NCBI GenBank assembly: GCA_022072125.1
Contig: JAJVIH010000023.1
Span: forward strand, 1-64,000
Length of the DNA stretch: 64,000 bases
Direction: 5' to 3'
Source of the DNA: Myxococcota bacterium
GTDB lineage: Bacteria; Myxococcota; JAJVIH01
Positions 17,150 to 25,952 of this stretch are shown here, piece after piece. Position numbers and translations under genes: made by a program. The notes beneath the pieces are model-generated. The model searched no databases. It was given only the letters and a program-made list of their open reading frames with translations, and was not told the origin of the DNA. Numbering within the stretch: the stretch's first letter is position 1; the number at the start of each line of letters is the position of its first letter.

Positions 17150-18187
17150 TCACCCCAGGCTTTCCAGGGCGATACGCGCCGCGGTTTCCATGTCTTCCGC
17201 GTTCACGTCCAGATGGGTGACGAAGCGGACGCGGCGTTCTCCCACCGGGTCTATCACCAGCCCGCGCTCACGGCATTTCCGGGTCCACTCCGCGGCGGGA
17301 ATTTTGGCGGAGGGGGTCATGTCCACGAAGAAAATATTGGTTTCCACCACGGAGACATCCAGGCTCAGCGCCGGGGAGGCCGCCAGCAGTTCCGCCAGCC
17401 GCCTGGCGTTGCGGTGATCCTCCGCCAGCCGTTCAATATGGTGATCCAGCGCGTAAATTCCCGCCGCCGCGAGATAACCGGCCTGGCGCATGCCGCCGCC
17501 GAACATCTTGCGCAGCCGCCGCATCTCCGCCACGTCCTCCGTGCGGCCGGCCACGACCGAACCCACCGGAGCGCCCAATCCCTTGGACAGGCAGATATTC
17601 ACGGTGTCGAAATGGGATGCGTATTCCGCCGCGCTCACGCCCGACGCCACGGCGGCGTTGAACAGCCGCGCCCCATCCAGGTGGCGGCGCAACCCGTGTT
17701 CGCGCGCGATCGCCGTCAGTTCGCGCACGCGGGTCAGCGGAACCACGGCGCCGCCGCCAAAATTGTGGGTGTTCTCCAGCACGTAGAGCGACTGCCGCGG
17801 CAGCCACAGCGCCTTGGGCCACAGCGCGGCCTTGAACGCCGCCGGGTCCAGCACGCCCCGTTGTCCCTGCACCGGCCGGAACTGCACGCTGGCGAGGCGC
17901 GCCCCGGCGCCGCTTTCAAAATTGTAGGTATGGGACATCGCCTCGCACACCACTTCATCGCCGGGGCGGGTATGGAAGGCGATGGCGATCTGGTTGCCCA
18001 TGGTGCCCGAGGGAACAAACAGCGCGGCCTCTTTCCCCAGCAGCGCCGCGGCCTTGGCTTCGAGCGCGTTGACGGTGGGATCCTCGCCATACACATCATC
18101 GCCAACAGCGGCGGCCATCATGGCGGCGAGCATGCCGGGGGTGGGGCGGGTGACGGTGTCGCTCCGCAGATCGATCATTTTCTTCAT
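17150..18187 (-). CDS. ltaE: Low-specificity L-threonine aldolase
   Basis: A 345-residue PLP enzyme of fold type I that splits L-threonine or allo-threonine to glycine and acetaldehyde. The start [15 protein letters not shown] matches the family N-terminus; a much longer open frame upstream is antisense to the ABC gene and is ignored. Seen: DDVYGEDPT (substrate and PLP region), [10 protein letters not shown] and [11 protein letters not shown] with the PLP lysine. It is a single gene, divergent from the CysA-like ATPase and convergent with the Ppx/GppA gene. Confidence 0.92.
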   Translation of the reverse strand: MKKMIDLRSDTVTRPTPGMLAAMMAAAVGDDVYGEDPTVNALEAKAAALLGKEAALFVPSGTMGNQIAIAFHTRPGDEVVCEAMSHTYNFESGAGARLASVQFRPVQGQRGVLDPAAFKAALWPKALWLPRQSLYVLENTHNFGGGAVVPLTRVRELTAIAREHGLRRHLDGARLFNAAVASGVSAAEYASHFDTVNICLSKGLGAPVGSVVAGRTEDVAEMRRLRKMFGGGMRQAGYLAAAGIYALDHHIERLAEDHRNARRLAELLAASPALSLDVSVVETNIFFVDMTPSAKIPAAEWTRKCRERGLVIDPVGERRVRFVTHLDVNAEDMETAARIALESLG

Positions 18188-18313
18188 GAGGCGGAACTGT
18201 AGGCAGGCGGACGCGGGCTGTCCAGCAATTTCCCAGCCCGGGAGTGGGAATCTGGACATTGATGCGGGGCCACGGTAGCAGAAACGCGCCCCGTTGTATG
18301 GTGAAAGCGGTTC

Positions 18314-19435
18314 ATGAGCATCAGCATCCAGAATATTTCCAAGAATTTTGGCGGATTCCGCGCCCTCGATGATGTCAGCCTGGAGATTCCCGGCGGCGGG
18401 CTGGTGGCGTTGCTGGGGCCGTCCGGATGCGGAAAAACCACGTTGCTGCGCATCATCGCCGGGCTGGAGCGGGCGGATTCGGGCCGCATCCTGTTTGACG
18501 GAGAGGACGCCTCCAGCCGGGATGTCCGCGACCAGCGGGTGGGTTTTGTGTTTCAGCATTACGCCCTGTTCCGGCATATGTCCGTCTTCGAAAATGTTGC
18601 TTTTGGGCTGCGCGTCAAACCGAAGGCGTCCAGAAAAAACGCGGAGGAAATCCGCGAACGGGTGCATGCGCTGCTCCGGCTGGTGCAGCTTGACTGGGCG
18701 GGCGAGCGTTTTCCCAGCCAGCTTTCGGGCGGACAGCGGCAGCGCGTGGCCCTGGCCCGCGCATTGGCGGTCGAGCCAAAGGTGCTGCTGCTCGACGAAC
18801 CCTTCGGCGCGCTGGACGCCAAGGTGCGGCGGGAGTTGCGGCGCTGGCTGCGCAAGCTGCACAACGAAATCCACGTGACCAGCGTTTTCGTCACCCACGA
18901 TCAGGAAGAGGCGCTGGAGGTCAGCGACAAGGTCGCCGTGCTCAACCGCGGCCGGGTCGAGCAATACGGCGCCCCCTACGAGGTGTACCACAAGCCCGCC
19001 ACGCAGTTTGTTCACGAGTTCTTGGGCCATACCAACCAACTGGATGGTTTCATCGAACGCGGCCGGGCCCGTTTTGGCGAGATAGAGGTGGCGGCGCTGG
19101 AATACGCCCGCGTCGAGCGCGCCCCGGCGGTCGGATATGTGCGGCCCTTTGACCTGGATGTGCGGACGGAGAACAACGGCGGCGCATCCATTCCGGCGCG
19201 GATATCCTACGTATACGCCATCGGTCCGTTGGTCCGCCTGGAATGCGAACGCGATGGCGACGGCGCGCGCTTCGAGGCGGAGATGGTGGCGCAGAAATTT
19301 GAAGCGCTGAATGTTTCCGAGGGAAGCCGCGTCTTTCTCGCCCCCAAGAATATCCGCGTGTTTTCCGCCGAGGCGGCCCCGGCGGGCGATCAATCCAGAA
19401 GCGCGCCCGGGTTTGGCCCCGGGGAAGGCATTTGA
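18314..19435 (+). CDS. ABC transporter ATPase, CysA/sulfate type
   Basis: A 373-residue importer ATPase. Walker [11 protein letters not shown] (about 36-45), signature [15 protein letters not shown], Walker [13 protein letters not shown] and the switch His in VTHDQEEAL are all intact. The C-terminal 130 residues form a regulatory extension of the CysA/MalK class. The spacing and [15 protein letters not shown] pattern are typical of sulfate-type ATPases. No permease or binding protein gene lies beside it, so it either serves a transporter encoded elsewhere or acts as an orphan. Confidence 0.85.
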   Translation: MSISIQNISKNFGGFRALDDVSLEIPGGGLVALLGPSGCGKTTLLRIIAGLERADSGRILFDGEDASSRDVRDQRVGFVFQHYALFRHMSVFENVAFGLRVKPKASRKNAEEIRERVHALLRLVQLDWAGERFPSQLSGGQRQRVALARALAVEPKVLLLDEPFGALDAKVRRELRRWLRKLHNEIHVTSVFVTHDQEEALEVSDKVAVLNRGRVEQYGAPYEVYHKPATQFVHEFLGHTNQLDGFIERGRARFGEIEVAALEYARVERAPAVGYVRPFDLDVRTENNGGASIPARISYVYAIGPLVRLECERDGDGARFEAEMVAQKFEALNVSEGSRVFLAPKNIRVFSAEAAPAGDQSRSAPGFGPGEGI

Positions 19436-19475
19436 TCCCCCTGTCTTCCGGTTTTCCGCTCCCGGCCGGTTTTCA

Positions 19476-19749
19476 CTGACAATACCCGCACGTGATGCTT
19501 GTCATTCCAGGACGGCGCGGATATGGCATTCTGCGCGCGGCGTGGGGACGCCATGGCCGGGATCAACAGAGGATAGCATGAAGAGTTTTCATCACCTGGT
19601 TCTTGTTTCATTGATCGTCGCTGGTTTGTGCTGGGCTTGTTCCAGCGAGCCCGCGGGCGGAACAGCCGATGCCGCTGGCGCGGGCCCTGCCGATGGCGCG
19701 GCCGGAGATATTTCTCCGGGACCGGGGCAGGATGCGTCCGCTCCCGGCG
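19476..19749 (+). repeat. Source block of a tandem partial duplication
   Basis: This segment covers the promoter, 5' leader and first 57 codons of the large lipoprotein gene. It is repeated in diverged form at 21975-22240, immediately downstream of the same gene. The leader hairpin GGCGT-GGGG-ACGCC (about 19540-19553) and the -35/-10 spacing are preserved in both copies. Confidence 0.85.
19499..19527 (+). promoter_or_regulatory. Putative promoter of the lipoprotein gene
   Basis: TTGTCA (19499-19504), a 17-base spacer and TATGGC (19522-19527) lie about 50 bases before the start codon. The -35 matches the sigma-70 consensus at five of six positions, the -10 at three. The same arrangement (CTGTCA, 17, TATGGC) is kept in the downstream degraded copy. 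Confidence 0.4.
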
Positions 19750-21941
19750 ATGTGTCTCCGCCCGCGGATGGCGGCGCGGCGGAGACCGGCGGCGGTGATT
19801 CCGGGGCCGGCGATGGCGGCGCTTCCGGAGACGCGGATCCCGCGGAAGATGGCGGCCCCGGCCCCAACCCGGTTGATCTGACGGGCTTCTGGTACATGTA
19901 TACCGAACCCGCCACCTTCACCGTGCAGGTGGAGCCGTGGGATGAGGTTTCTGGCGATGTCGAGGTTGGCGAGCAACTGGTCCGGATCACCCAGACAGGG
20001 GACAAGGTTGAGATTGCCGGCGCCTGTGACCCGGAACTCAAATTCGGCGGCGGCGTCCTGAAGGGAGGAAAATTCGTCCTGATGGATCCGGGGATGAAAA
20101 CGCCATTGAGCAGGGAGTTGACGGTTGAGCCCAATGTCATTGAAGGAACGGCGGATCGTTCCGGCGTGGAATATTGGCTTGTCTACGCCCGGCTCAAGGA
20201 CCTCAAATGCACGGACGCCAATGGCGCGCCGCTCAAGGAGGCTCCGCCGCAACCGCTGATCTTTGTCGAGGAAATCTTCAACGGCCGGGACGAGCGGCTG
20301 ACACCCGATGAACTGGCGAAGGCCGGCGGTGGCATGAAGAATCTGGAGGCGGCCGCCGCCTCCAGCCTGCCTGTCGCGGGGGATACCCAGACCAGCGGCG
20401 CGGAGACCGATGTATGCACGAGCGCGGATGGAAAAACCCTGCCCTGCAAGGAAGCGGAAAAAACCCCAGGCAGCCTCCGCATCATCTCGGCGGACAACGC
20501 CGGGACCAACAACCGTTTCCTGATCAACCGCCCGGTTCTGGGGGACTGGCCGGAAATTTTTCCGGGGGCGTTGTTGCAAGGCAAGGAGTTGCTCCGCGGC
20601 GTCTTCAAGCCCGTGTCCATTTCCCGTTCCGGCTCAAACCTCGTCATGGAAGGCGAAGGCGGCGGGCGGCAAACATTCTCCATCGCCGAAACCACGGCCC
20701 AGGCGGTTGGAGAGGCGGTCGCCAAGGCCGTCAACGCAAACCGTCCATCCAGGTGGCGGACCAACTGGCGGGTCTTCCAGACCTGGCCTGGCGCGCATCT
20801 GGCCTATCAGGCCGGACTGGATGATCGGTTTTCAGGCCCGGATATCAAGGAACTCGCGCTGGATTCCACCAACCGCAAGAACAATTGGGTGTTGCAAATC
20901 ACCCAGCACGCCTACAGCGTGCGCATGGAGGATCCGGAGTTCCGCCATTCCGTTTTCAAGGCGGGGGAGAAATTTGAAGACCCCAGCAACGAGATTGGCG
21001 CGGGCAATCCTCCTCTTTATGTGTCGCGGGTGAATTACGGGCGGAACCTCTTCCTGGTGATGAAGAACACCTTCGAGGCCGGGATGAACCGTGAAGTCCT
21101 GCAAGCCATTTACAACGGTCTCTCCGGCGACGTGCTCATTGGAGGAACCACCAGGGCGCGGGATATCGCCGCTCAATCCGAATGGTCTTTCTCCGCGCGC
21201 GGGCTGAACCCGGAAGTTTTTCAACCCGTGATGCAGGCGGCTCCCGCCAGCCGCTATGACGCGCTGCTGGGGCTCATGCGGAAGTTGGCGGCCGATTCTC
21301 CCAACGGCGGAGAAGTCAAGCCCATCCAGTTCTCGCTGAACTATCTGCAGAACCGGGAACCCGCCAGCATGGTCTTTCAGGCATCGTGGCGGGCCAGCCG
21401 GTCAACCACGTTTCAAGACCGGGTCTATATTCACGAAACGCAGGATTTCATCATGCGGATCTCCGAGGTGGACGATGATCTGTTCGTGTATGACATCACC
21501 GATGGAAACGAACGGGAGATCAAGAAATTCCCCCGATCCCAAACCAATGCCCCCGAATGGTTTTCAATCGCGGATCTGCTTCCAAAAGAAAGAAACCGGA
21601 GCGTCCTTCGTTTCCGGCTGGGCAATGGGGGGTGTTGGCGGACCGCGCAAAACTGGGAGATTGGCGCCAAAGCCGATTTTTCCCTGCTCAATACAGAAGG
21701 GTTCCCAATTGGCAGATTCACCGGCGTCAAGACCCTGCTGACCGTGAGGGGGGCCACCTCCGTCGCATCATGCAGTTGGCAATACCAACTCGATGTGGCG
21801 ATTCGCTGGAGCGGCAAGGCTGTTCCGAACGAGGAGAATGTCTCCGGCCGGCCCGTGGGGGTGGTGCAATACAAGGTCATTGACCCCATGTCCGCGTTCA
21901 CCAAATTCGAGGAGATCATTCATTCGGGATATTTCCGGTGA
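19578..21941 (+). CDS. Large secreted lipoprotein of unknown function
   Basis: A 787-residue protein beginning at an ATG with AGAGGA upstream. A lipoprotein-type signal peptide ends at CWAC with Cys21 as the probable lipidated residue; the Cys at -3 is atypical. Residues about 22-98 are a low-complexity Gly/Ala/Asp/Pro linker, a common feature of surface lipoproteins in Myxococcota and relatives. The remaining 690 residues begin with VDLTGFWYMYTEP and look like beta-rich extracellular domains. I recognise no family. A perfect hairpin and a broken partial copy of the gene's own 5' end follow it. Confidence 0.75.
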   Translation: MKSFHHLVLVSLIVAGLCWACSSEPAGGTADAAGAGPADGAAGDISPGPGQDASAPGDVSPPADGGAAETGGGDSGAGDGGASGDADPAEDGGPGPNPVDLTGFWYMYTEPATFTVQVEPWDEVSGDVEVGEQLVRITQTGDKVEIAGACDPELKFGGGVLKGGKFVLMDPGMKTPLSRELTVEPNVIEGTADRSGVEYWLVYARLKDLKCTDANGAPLKEAPPQPLIFVEEIFNGRDERLTPDELAKAGGGMKNLEAAAASSLPVAGDTQTSGAETDVCTSADGKTLPCKEAEKTPGSLRIISADNAGTNNRFLINRPVLGDWPEIFPGALLQGKELLRGVFKPVSISRSGSNLVMEGEGGGRQTFSIAETTAQAVGEAVAKAVNANRPSRWRTNWRVFQTWPGAHLAYQAGLDDRFSGPDIKELALDSTNRKNNWVLQITQHAYSVRMEDPEFRHSVFKAGEKFEDPSNEIGAGNPPLYVSRVNYGRNLFLVMKNTFEAGMNREVLQAIYNGLSGDVLIGGTTRARDIAAQSEWSFSARGLNPEVFQPVMQAAPASRYDALLGLMRKLAADSPNGGEVKPIQFSLNYLQNREPASMVFQASWRASRSTTFQDRVYIHETQDFIMRISEVDDDLFVYDITDGNEREIKKFPRSQTNAPEWFSIADLLPKERNRSVLRFRLGNGGCWRTAQNWEIGAKADFSLLNTEGFPIGRFTGVKTLLTVRGATSVASCSWQYQLDVAIRWSGKAVPNEENVSGRPVGVVQYKVIDPMSAFTKFEEIIHSGYFR

Positions 21942-21952
21942 TGCAGGCGGCG

Positions 21953-21987
21953 CGCGCGTTGTCAGGCAGCCCGTCTGACAACGCGCG
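21953..21987 (+). terminator. Perfect 13-bp hairpin after the lipoprotein gene
   Basis: CGCGCGTTGTCAG (21953-21965) pairs perfectly with CTGACAACGCGCG (21975-21987) across a 9-base loop, starting 12 bases past the stop codon. No T-run follows. It is most likely a transcription terminator or mRNA 3' stabiliser. Its right arm begins exactly where the duplicated block starts. Confidence 0.6.
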
Positions 21988-22088
21988 TACGTGACGCCTG
22001 TCATTCCGGGACGGAGCGGATATGGCGTTCTGCGCGCGGCGTGGGGACGCCATGGCCAATCAATCGAGGCGCCATGCAAAGGGATACC

Positions 22089-22240
22089 ATGAAGGGTTTT
22101 CATCACCCGTTCTTGTTTCCATGATCATCGCCGGTTTGTGCTGAGCGTGCTCCAGCGAGCCCGCGGGTGGAAGCGCCGATGCCGCTGGCGCGGCCGGGGA
22201 TATTTCTCCAGGACCAAGGGAGATGCGTCCGCTCCCGGCG
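22089..22240 (+). pseudogene. Broken partial copy of the lipoprotein gene
   Basis: This is a degraded duplicate of the first codons of the gene at 19578. The copy begins ATG AAG GGT TTT CAT CAC like its parent, but a one-base deletion after the sixth codon shifts the frame into a TGA at codon 12. In the parental frame a second lesion turns the TGG codon of the lipobox region into TGA. An 18-base deletion removes part of the Gly/Ala linker. Similarity ends at 22240. The following 45 bases share only a short TTCCGGT with the parent's 3' end, which may or may not be the other edge of an internal deletion. The duplicated block including promoter and leader spans 21975-22240. Confidence 0.85.
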
Positions 22241-22285
22241 GCGCGGATCCGGCGGTATTGGACGAATTTCCGGTATAAATAACCA

Positions 22286-23422
22286 TCAAGCCAGGTCCTT
22301 CCAGTGGGAACGGGCGCGGCGGCGGGTGAGGTTGGCGGCTTTCTCCTCGACGCCTTCCAGCAGGGACGCCTTGAGACGATCCAGGCTGACTTCCGACTGG
22401 GCCGCGTTGAGGGAAGCGCGAATCACCAGGTCCACACAGCGGGCCAGATCGTTGAAGTGGATATACTCCGGCGCGATGGTTTTCTTCTCGCGGTCCACGT
22501 TGTGGTAGTTGCCCAGCGGCAACGAAATTCCCCCGGCCTTGTACCCAAAGCTGTTGAACAGCGTGGCCTCGCAGGCCCCGCCATCCATGACGCGCCGCTG
22601 CCACGCGAACGAGGGGTCCTCCTTCGCCAGTTGCTGGGCCGACTGCTCCAGCAGATCGATCACCGCCTGGTTGAACATGGTCATGCGATCACCCAGGCGG
22701 ACCACCGGACCCTTGCCAATCTCGGCGTTGGGCAGCGCCATGGACGATTCAATGCTGACAATGGGCAGCTTTTTCGGGAGACGGCGGGTTTTCACCAACT
22801 GGGCGGCGCCCACGAAACCCACTTCCTCGGCGCGGGTGAAGATGGCCCACATCTCCGCCGCCGCCCGTTGTTTTGACAGATACTCCAGCGCCAGCAGTTG
22901 CGCCGCGCATCCCGCCAGATCATCCACCACCCGCGAGACGATGAGGTCGCCCTGGCGTTCGTAGACGGTGACATCCCACATGCCGGTGTCTCCCGTGCGC
23001 GCCCAGCCATCCACGCTGATGGTGACCTTGTCCACGCGCTTGCCATCCGGGCGCATGGTCACCTCCGTGATGACGCCGCGCACCGTGTGTTTGCCGGCAT
23101 GGAAAGCCACCTTGGCGCCCTGGAAATATTCGGGCGGAACGCCGCCGCCCCAGCGCGCGTGAACGCGATCCTCCCATACGCCCTCCACTTCAAATCCCGG
23201 GTGGTCCATGTGCGCGGCGAAGGCGATGCGCCCCTTGGGTTTGCCCTTGCGGCAGGTGATGATGATATTGCCGTGGCGGTCGTGTTCAACCGGCAGGCGG
23301 AGCTTCTCGCCGAAAGCGGCGATATATTGCATCACCCGCTCCTCGCAATAGGGGGCGGTCCAGATGGGCAGCAATTCCGCCGCGACCTGCTCGATGCGCT
23401 GGTTGTCCACATAATGACTCAT
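22286..23422 (-). CDS. M42 family metallopeptidase
   Basis: A 378-residue dinuclear-metal aminopeptidase-like enzyme (M42, the tetrahedral aminopeptidase/glutamyl-aminopeptidase family). The start MSHYVDNQRIEQ has GGAG upstream. Metal and catalytic motifs are AAHMDHPGFEV (His/Asp), VVDDLAGCAAQLLAL (bridging Asp), TRAEEVGFVGA (catalytic and metal Glu) and a late NYHNVDRE (His). It is cytosolic and probably trims peptides. It lies 172 bases behind the glycerate kinase and may have its own promoter at 23449-23477. Confidence 0.85.
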   Translation of the reverse strand: MSHYVDNQRIEQVAAELLPIWTAPYCEERVMQYIAAFGEKLRLPVEHDRHGNIIITCRKGKPKGRIAFAAHMDHPGFEVEGVWEDRVHARWGGGVPPEYFQGAKVAFHAGKHTVRGVITEVTMRPDGKRVDKVTISVDGWARTGDTGMWDVTVYERQGDLIVSRVVDDLAGCAAQLLALEYLSKQRAAAEMWAIFTRAEEVGFVGAAQLVKTRRLPKKLPIVSIESSMALPNAEIGKGPVVRLGDRMTMFNQAVIDLLEQSAQQLAKEDPSFAWQRRVMDGGACEATLFNSFGYKAGGISLPLGNYHNVDREKKTIAPEYIHFNDLARCVDLVIRASLNAAQSEVSLDRLKASLLEGVEEKAANLTRRRARSHWKDLA

Positions 23423-23448
23423 GTCTGGCTCCGGTTGATTCAGGGGTG

Positions 23449-23477
23449 GATATAGTGATCGCCGCCGCCAAAGGCAA
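23449..23477 (-). promoter_or_regulatory. Putative promoter of the M42 peptidase gene
   Basis: On the minus strand, TTGCCT (23477-23472), a 17-base spacer and TATATC (23454-23449) are found about 27 bases before the start codon. Each hexamer matches consensus at four positions. The rest of the 172-base gap (23423-23594) shows nothing else. Confidence 0.4.
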
Positions 23478-23594
23478 CCAGATGATGTGTCCATATTCGG
23501 GGAGCGGGCGCCGGTCGCTTGCTCATGCAAGGATTCATTGCGCCCGTGATCCGGCTGGCGCGTCAACACCGCTCTGGACGGGGCATCCCTGAAA

Positions 23595-24860
23595 TCAGAC
23601 AACCGGCGTCAAAAGCCCGCTGTTTCCCACCCACAACAGGTGCAGGTCCATGACGTTGGTGTCCGTGCGCCAGGCGGGAACGCCGCCGCCGGCATGGTGG
23701 TGAAACGCCGCGGAACTGTATTCCGCAATCAGATGGCCGGGGTCGCGCCCGGCCTTTTCCACCCGTTTCCAGCTTTCGCCATTCACCAGGGCGCCCGCCA
23801 GGCCGGAATCACCGTCCAGCCCATCGGATCCCGCCGCCAGAAAACAGCATTCCGTTCCAGCGATGGCCCGCGCCATCAACGCCGCCAAGTGGCAGGATCG
23901 TCCGCCCTTTCCAGACCCGGCGACCCTCACATGCGGCTCTCCGCCGCCAATGAACAGACATGGGCCTGTTTTGCTTTTGACCAGCGGCGCATACGCCTCC
24001 ACGAATTTCTCCACGGGCGCCGAAACCGGAACACCGGCGAATGACACCGTCAGGCCGGGAAACCGGCGCCGCGCGGCATCCATGGCGGCGGAGCGCAGGG
24101 ACAGGTGATTGGCCAGAATCGAAATGCGGGCGCGGGAGGCCGCCGGCGTTCCGGGTTTGAGGGTTTCGCGTCCGTTTGCCTGTTCCAGCATGGCCGTCAC
24201 CCTCCCCGGCAGATATTCCATCAGCCCGCGGCGTTCGATGATCCGGCGCGCATCCTCCAGCGTGGAGGGATCGGGAACTCCGGGCCCCGAACCGATATCC
24301 TGCGGCGCGTCGCCGGGAACGTCGGAAATCGCCAGGGTGAGGACCTCGCCGCGGCAGAACTCCAGTAAACCACCGCCTTTGATTCGGGAGAGGTGGCGGC
24401 GCACCGTATTGATCTCGCCAATCGCAAGTCCGCCGTTGAGCAGGGTGGAGCCCGTGGTCCGCAGATCATCCAGCGTCAGCGGGGCCGGCGGCGCCTCGCA
24501 CAGAGAAGAAGCGCCGCCGGACAGGAGCAACACCAGGATATCCGCGCGCGCCGCCATGTCGAGGAGCCATTCGCCCGCGCGCAGGCTGTTTTCATCGGGG
24601 AGCGGGTGGCTCGATTGCACCCGTATCCAACCCTCTGGCGCTTCCGCGGGGGATGGAGCAACGAGCAACCCTCCGGCGTATGGCGTTCCAGACTGCTCCC
24701 ATGCCCGCGCCATGGCGGAGGCCGCTTTTCCCACCGCCGCGACGGCCACGCGCCCGGACCATGAAGGCGGCGGATGATTTTTCAGCCAGTGTTTGAGCGC
24801 TTCCCCGGCATGATTGGCGCGGACGGCTTCCAGGTAAATATCCAGCAGCGGAGAGCCCAT
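23595..24860 (-). CDS. Glycerate 2-kinase, MOFRL/GckA type
   Basis: A 421-residue class II glycerate kinase that phosphorylates D-glycerate to 2-phosphoglycerate. The start MGSPLLDIYLEAVRAN fits the family N-terminus. Motifs are VAAVGKAASAMA (about 40-51), LLLSGGASSLCEAP and SDVPGDAPQDIGSGP in the N-terminal domain. The C-terminal MOFRL domain has FIGGGEPHVRV and AAGSDGLDGDSGLAGALV. It follows the two radical SAM genes by 40 bases on the same strand and may share their transcript. The metabolic link to them is not obvious. Confidence 0.88.
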   Translation of the reverse strand: MGSPLLDIYLEAVRANHAGEALKHWLKNHPPPSWSGRVAVAAVGKAASAMARAWEQSGTPYAGGLLVAPSPAEAPEGWIRVQSSHPLPDENSLRAGEWLLDMAARADILVLLLSGGASSLCEAPPAPLTLDDLRTTGSTLLNGGLAIGEINTVRRHLSRIKGGGLLEFCRGEVLTLAISDVPGDAPQDIGSGPGVPDPSTLEDARRIIERRGLMEYLPGRVTAMLEQANGRETLKPGTPAASRARISILANHLSLRSAAMDAARRRFPGLTVSFAGVPVSAPVEKFVEAYAPLVKSKTGPCLFIGGGEPHVRVAGSGKGGRSCHLAALMARAIAGTECCFLAAGSDGLDGDSGLAGALVNGESWKRVEKAGRDPGHLIAEYSSAAFHHHAGGGVPAWRTDTNVMDLHLLWVGNSGLLTPVV

Positions 24861-24900
24861 GCCGCCAGCATGGCGGCGCCGCAAGCCGTGCGTCAACCGC

Positions 24901-25938
24901 TCAGGACATGTGTTCGCTGTCCTCGGCGAAGACGCAGTTGAGCAGGTAGCAGTTGCGTCCGCATCCACTGATTTCCGCGCGGCGCTGGTTGGCCAGGTGG
25001 CTGGTATGGGCTTCTTCCGGCGTCTGGACCATGAGGTCGCCGATCGAATCCAGGTTGAAGCACAGGTAGAACTTGCCGAAGGGGTCCACCGCCGCGTCGT
25101 TGGTTCCCGCCGTGCAGGGCTGAACCGGCTCGTGATCCGGATTCTTGAAGTAGTACTTCATGGTGTTGAGTTGGGCGGGCAGGTTGCCGACCGTCCAATG
25201 TTTGCGGCGGAAGGCGGAGAGGTCATCCAGGGTGCGGCAAACCTTGGCGTAGTCGCGGGGCCACAACTCGCTGGTCTTGTACCAGAAGGGGTTATAGGAC
25301 TCCGCGAAATTCTGCAGCAGGGGCTGGTAGGTGACGGTGCGCAATTTGTTTTCCTTGGCCCACCAGGCGATGTCCACCAGTTCGTCGAGGTTCTGGTGGT
25401 GGATGATGCAGGCCAGGTTGACATCAATGGAGCCTTGGGGAGCCTCCTTGAAATAGCGGATGGCCTCCATCACGCGCTGGAAAGTGCCCTTGTAGTTGCG
25501 CACATAGTCGTGCCATTCGGGGCGCAGCGAGTCGAGGGAGAGGTTGATTTCGTTCAGGCCGATATCGAGCAGTTTCCACGCCAGCGGGCGGTCAATCAGG
25601 ATGCCATTGCTCGACACCCCGACGAAGATATTCTTGCTTCGGGCGTGGCCTATCAGATCGGGAAGCCATTTCTTCACGAACGGTTCGCCGCCGGCGATTT
25701 TCAGCACGAACGGCCCCAGCCAGTCGTGGAGTTTGTCCACGATGCCTTTCCACTCTTCCAGGTGCAGTTCGCGGCCTTTCTTCTTCGCCCAGATGTCGCA
25801 TTGCTTGCAGGAGATGTTGCAGACATCGGTGATGGAGAAATGGACCACCTGCGGCAGGCCGGTGCGGATGGCCTCGGCGGCGTGGTGTCCCGGGCGGACT
25901 TTCTTGATGGGCGGCGTCAGGTCAGTGGCGGCGGACAT
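24901..25938 (-). CDS. Radical SAM protein with C-terminal cysteines (second of a pair)
   Basis: A 345-residue radical SAM enzyme. The [4Fe-4S] motif is Cys40-x3-Cys44-x2-Cys47 in DVCNISCKQCDIW, followed by KIAGGEPFV and a VSSNG beta strand. Late cysteines in PCTAGTND, FYLCFN and SGCGRNCYLLNC look like SPASM-type auxiliary cluster ligands. Family members modify peptides, proteins or lipids. No obvious small peptide substrate gene is nearby. It starts 14 bases after another radical SAM gene, so the two are cotranscribed. Confidence 0.85.
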   Translation of the reverse strand: MSAATDLTPPIKKVRPGHHAAEAIRTGLPQVVHFSITDVCNISCKQCDIWAKKKGRELHLEEWKGIVDKLHDWLGPFVLKIAGGEPFVKKWLPDLIGHARSKNIFVGVSSNGILIDRPLAWKLLDIGLNEINLSLDSLRPEWHDYVRNYKGTFQRVMEAIRYFKEAPQGSIDVNLACIIHHQNLDELVDIAWWAKENKLRTVTYQPLLQNFAESYNPFWYKTSELWPRDYAKVCRTLDDLSAFRRKHWTVGNLPAQLNTMKYYFKNPDHEPVQPCTAGTNDAAVDPFGKFYLCFNLDSIGDLMVQTPEEAHTSHLANQRRAEISGCGRNCYLLNCVFAEDSEHMS

Positions 25939-25952
25939 GGCGGGCCTTTCCG

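Noticed and set aside
18188-19393. A long 5' extension of the threonine aldolase frame
   Set aside because: It is antisense to the CysA-like ATPase; the aldolase family starts at MIDLRSDTV, matching the ATG at 18187.
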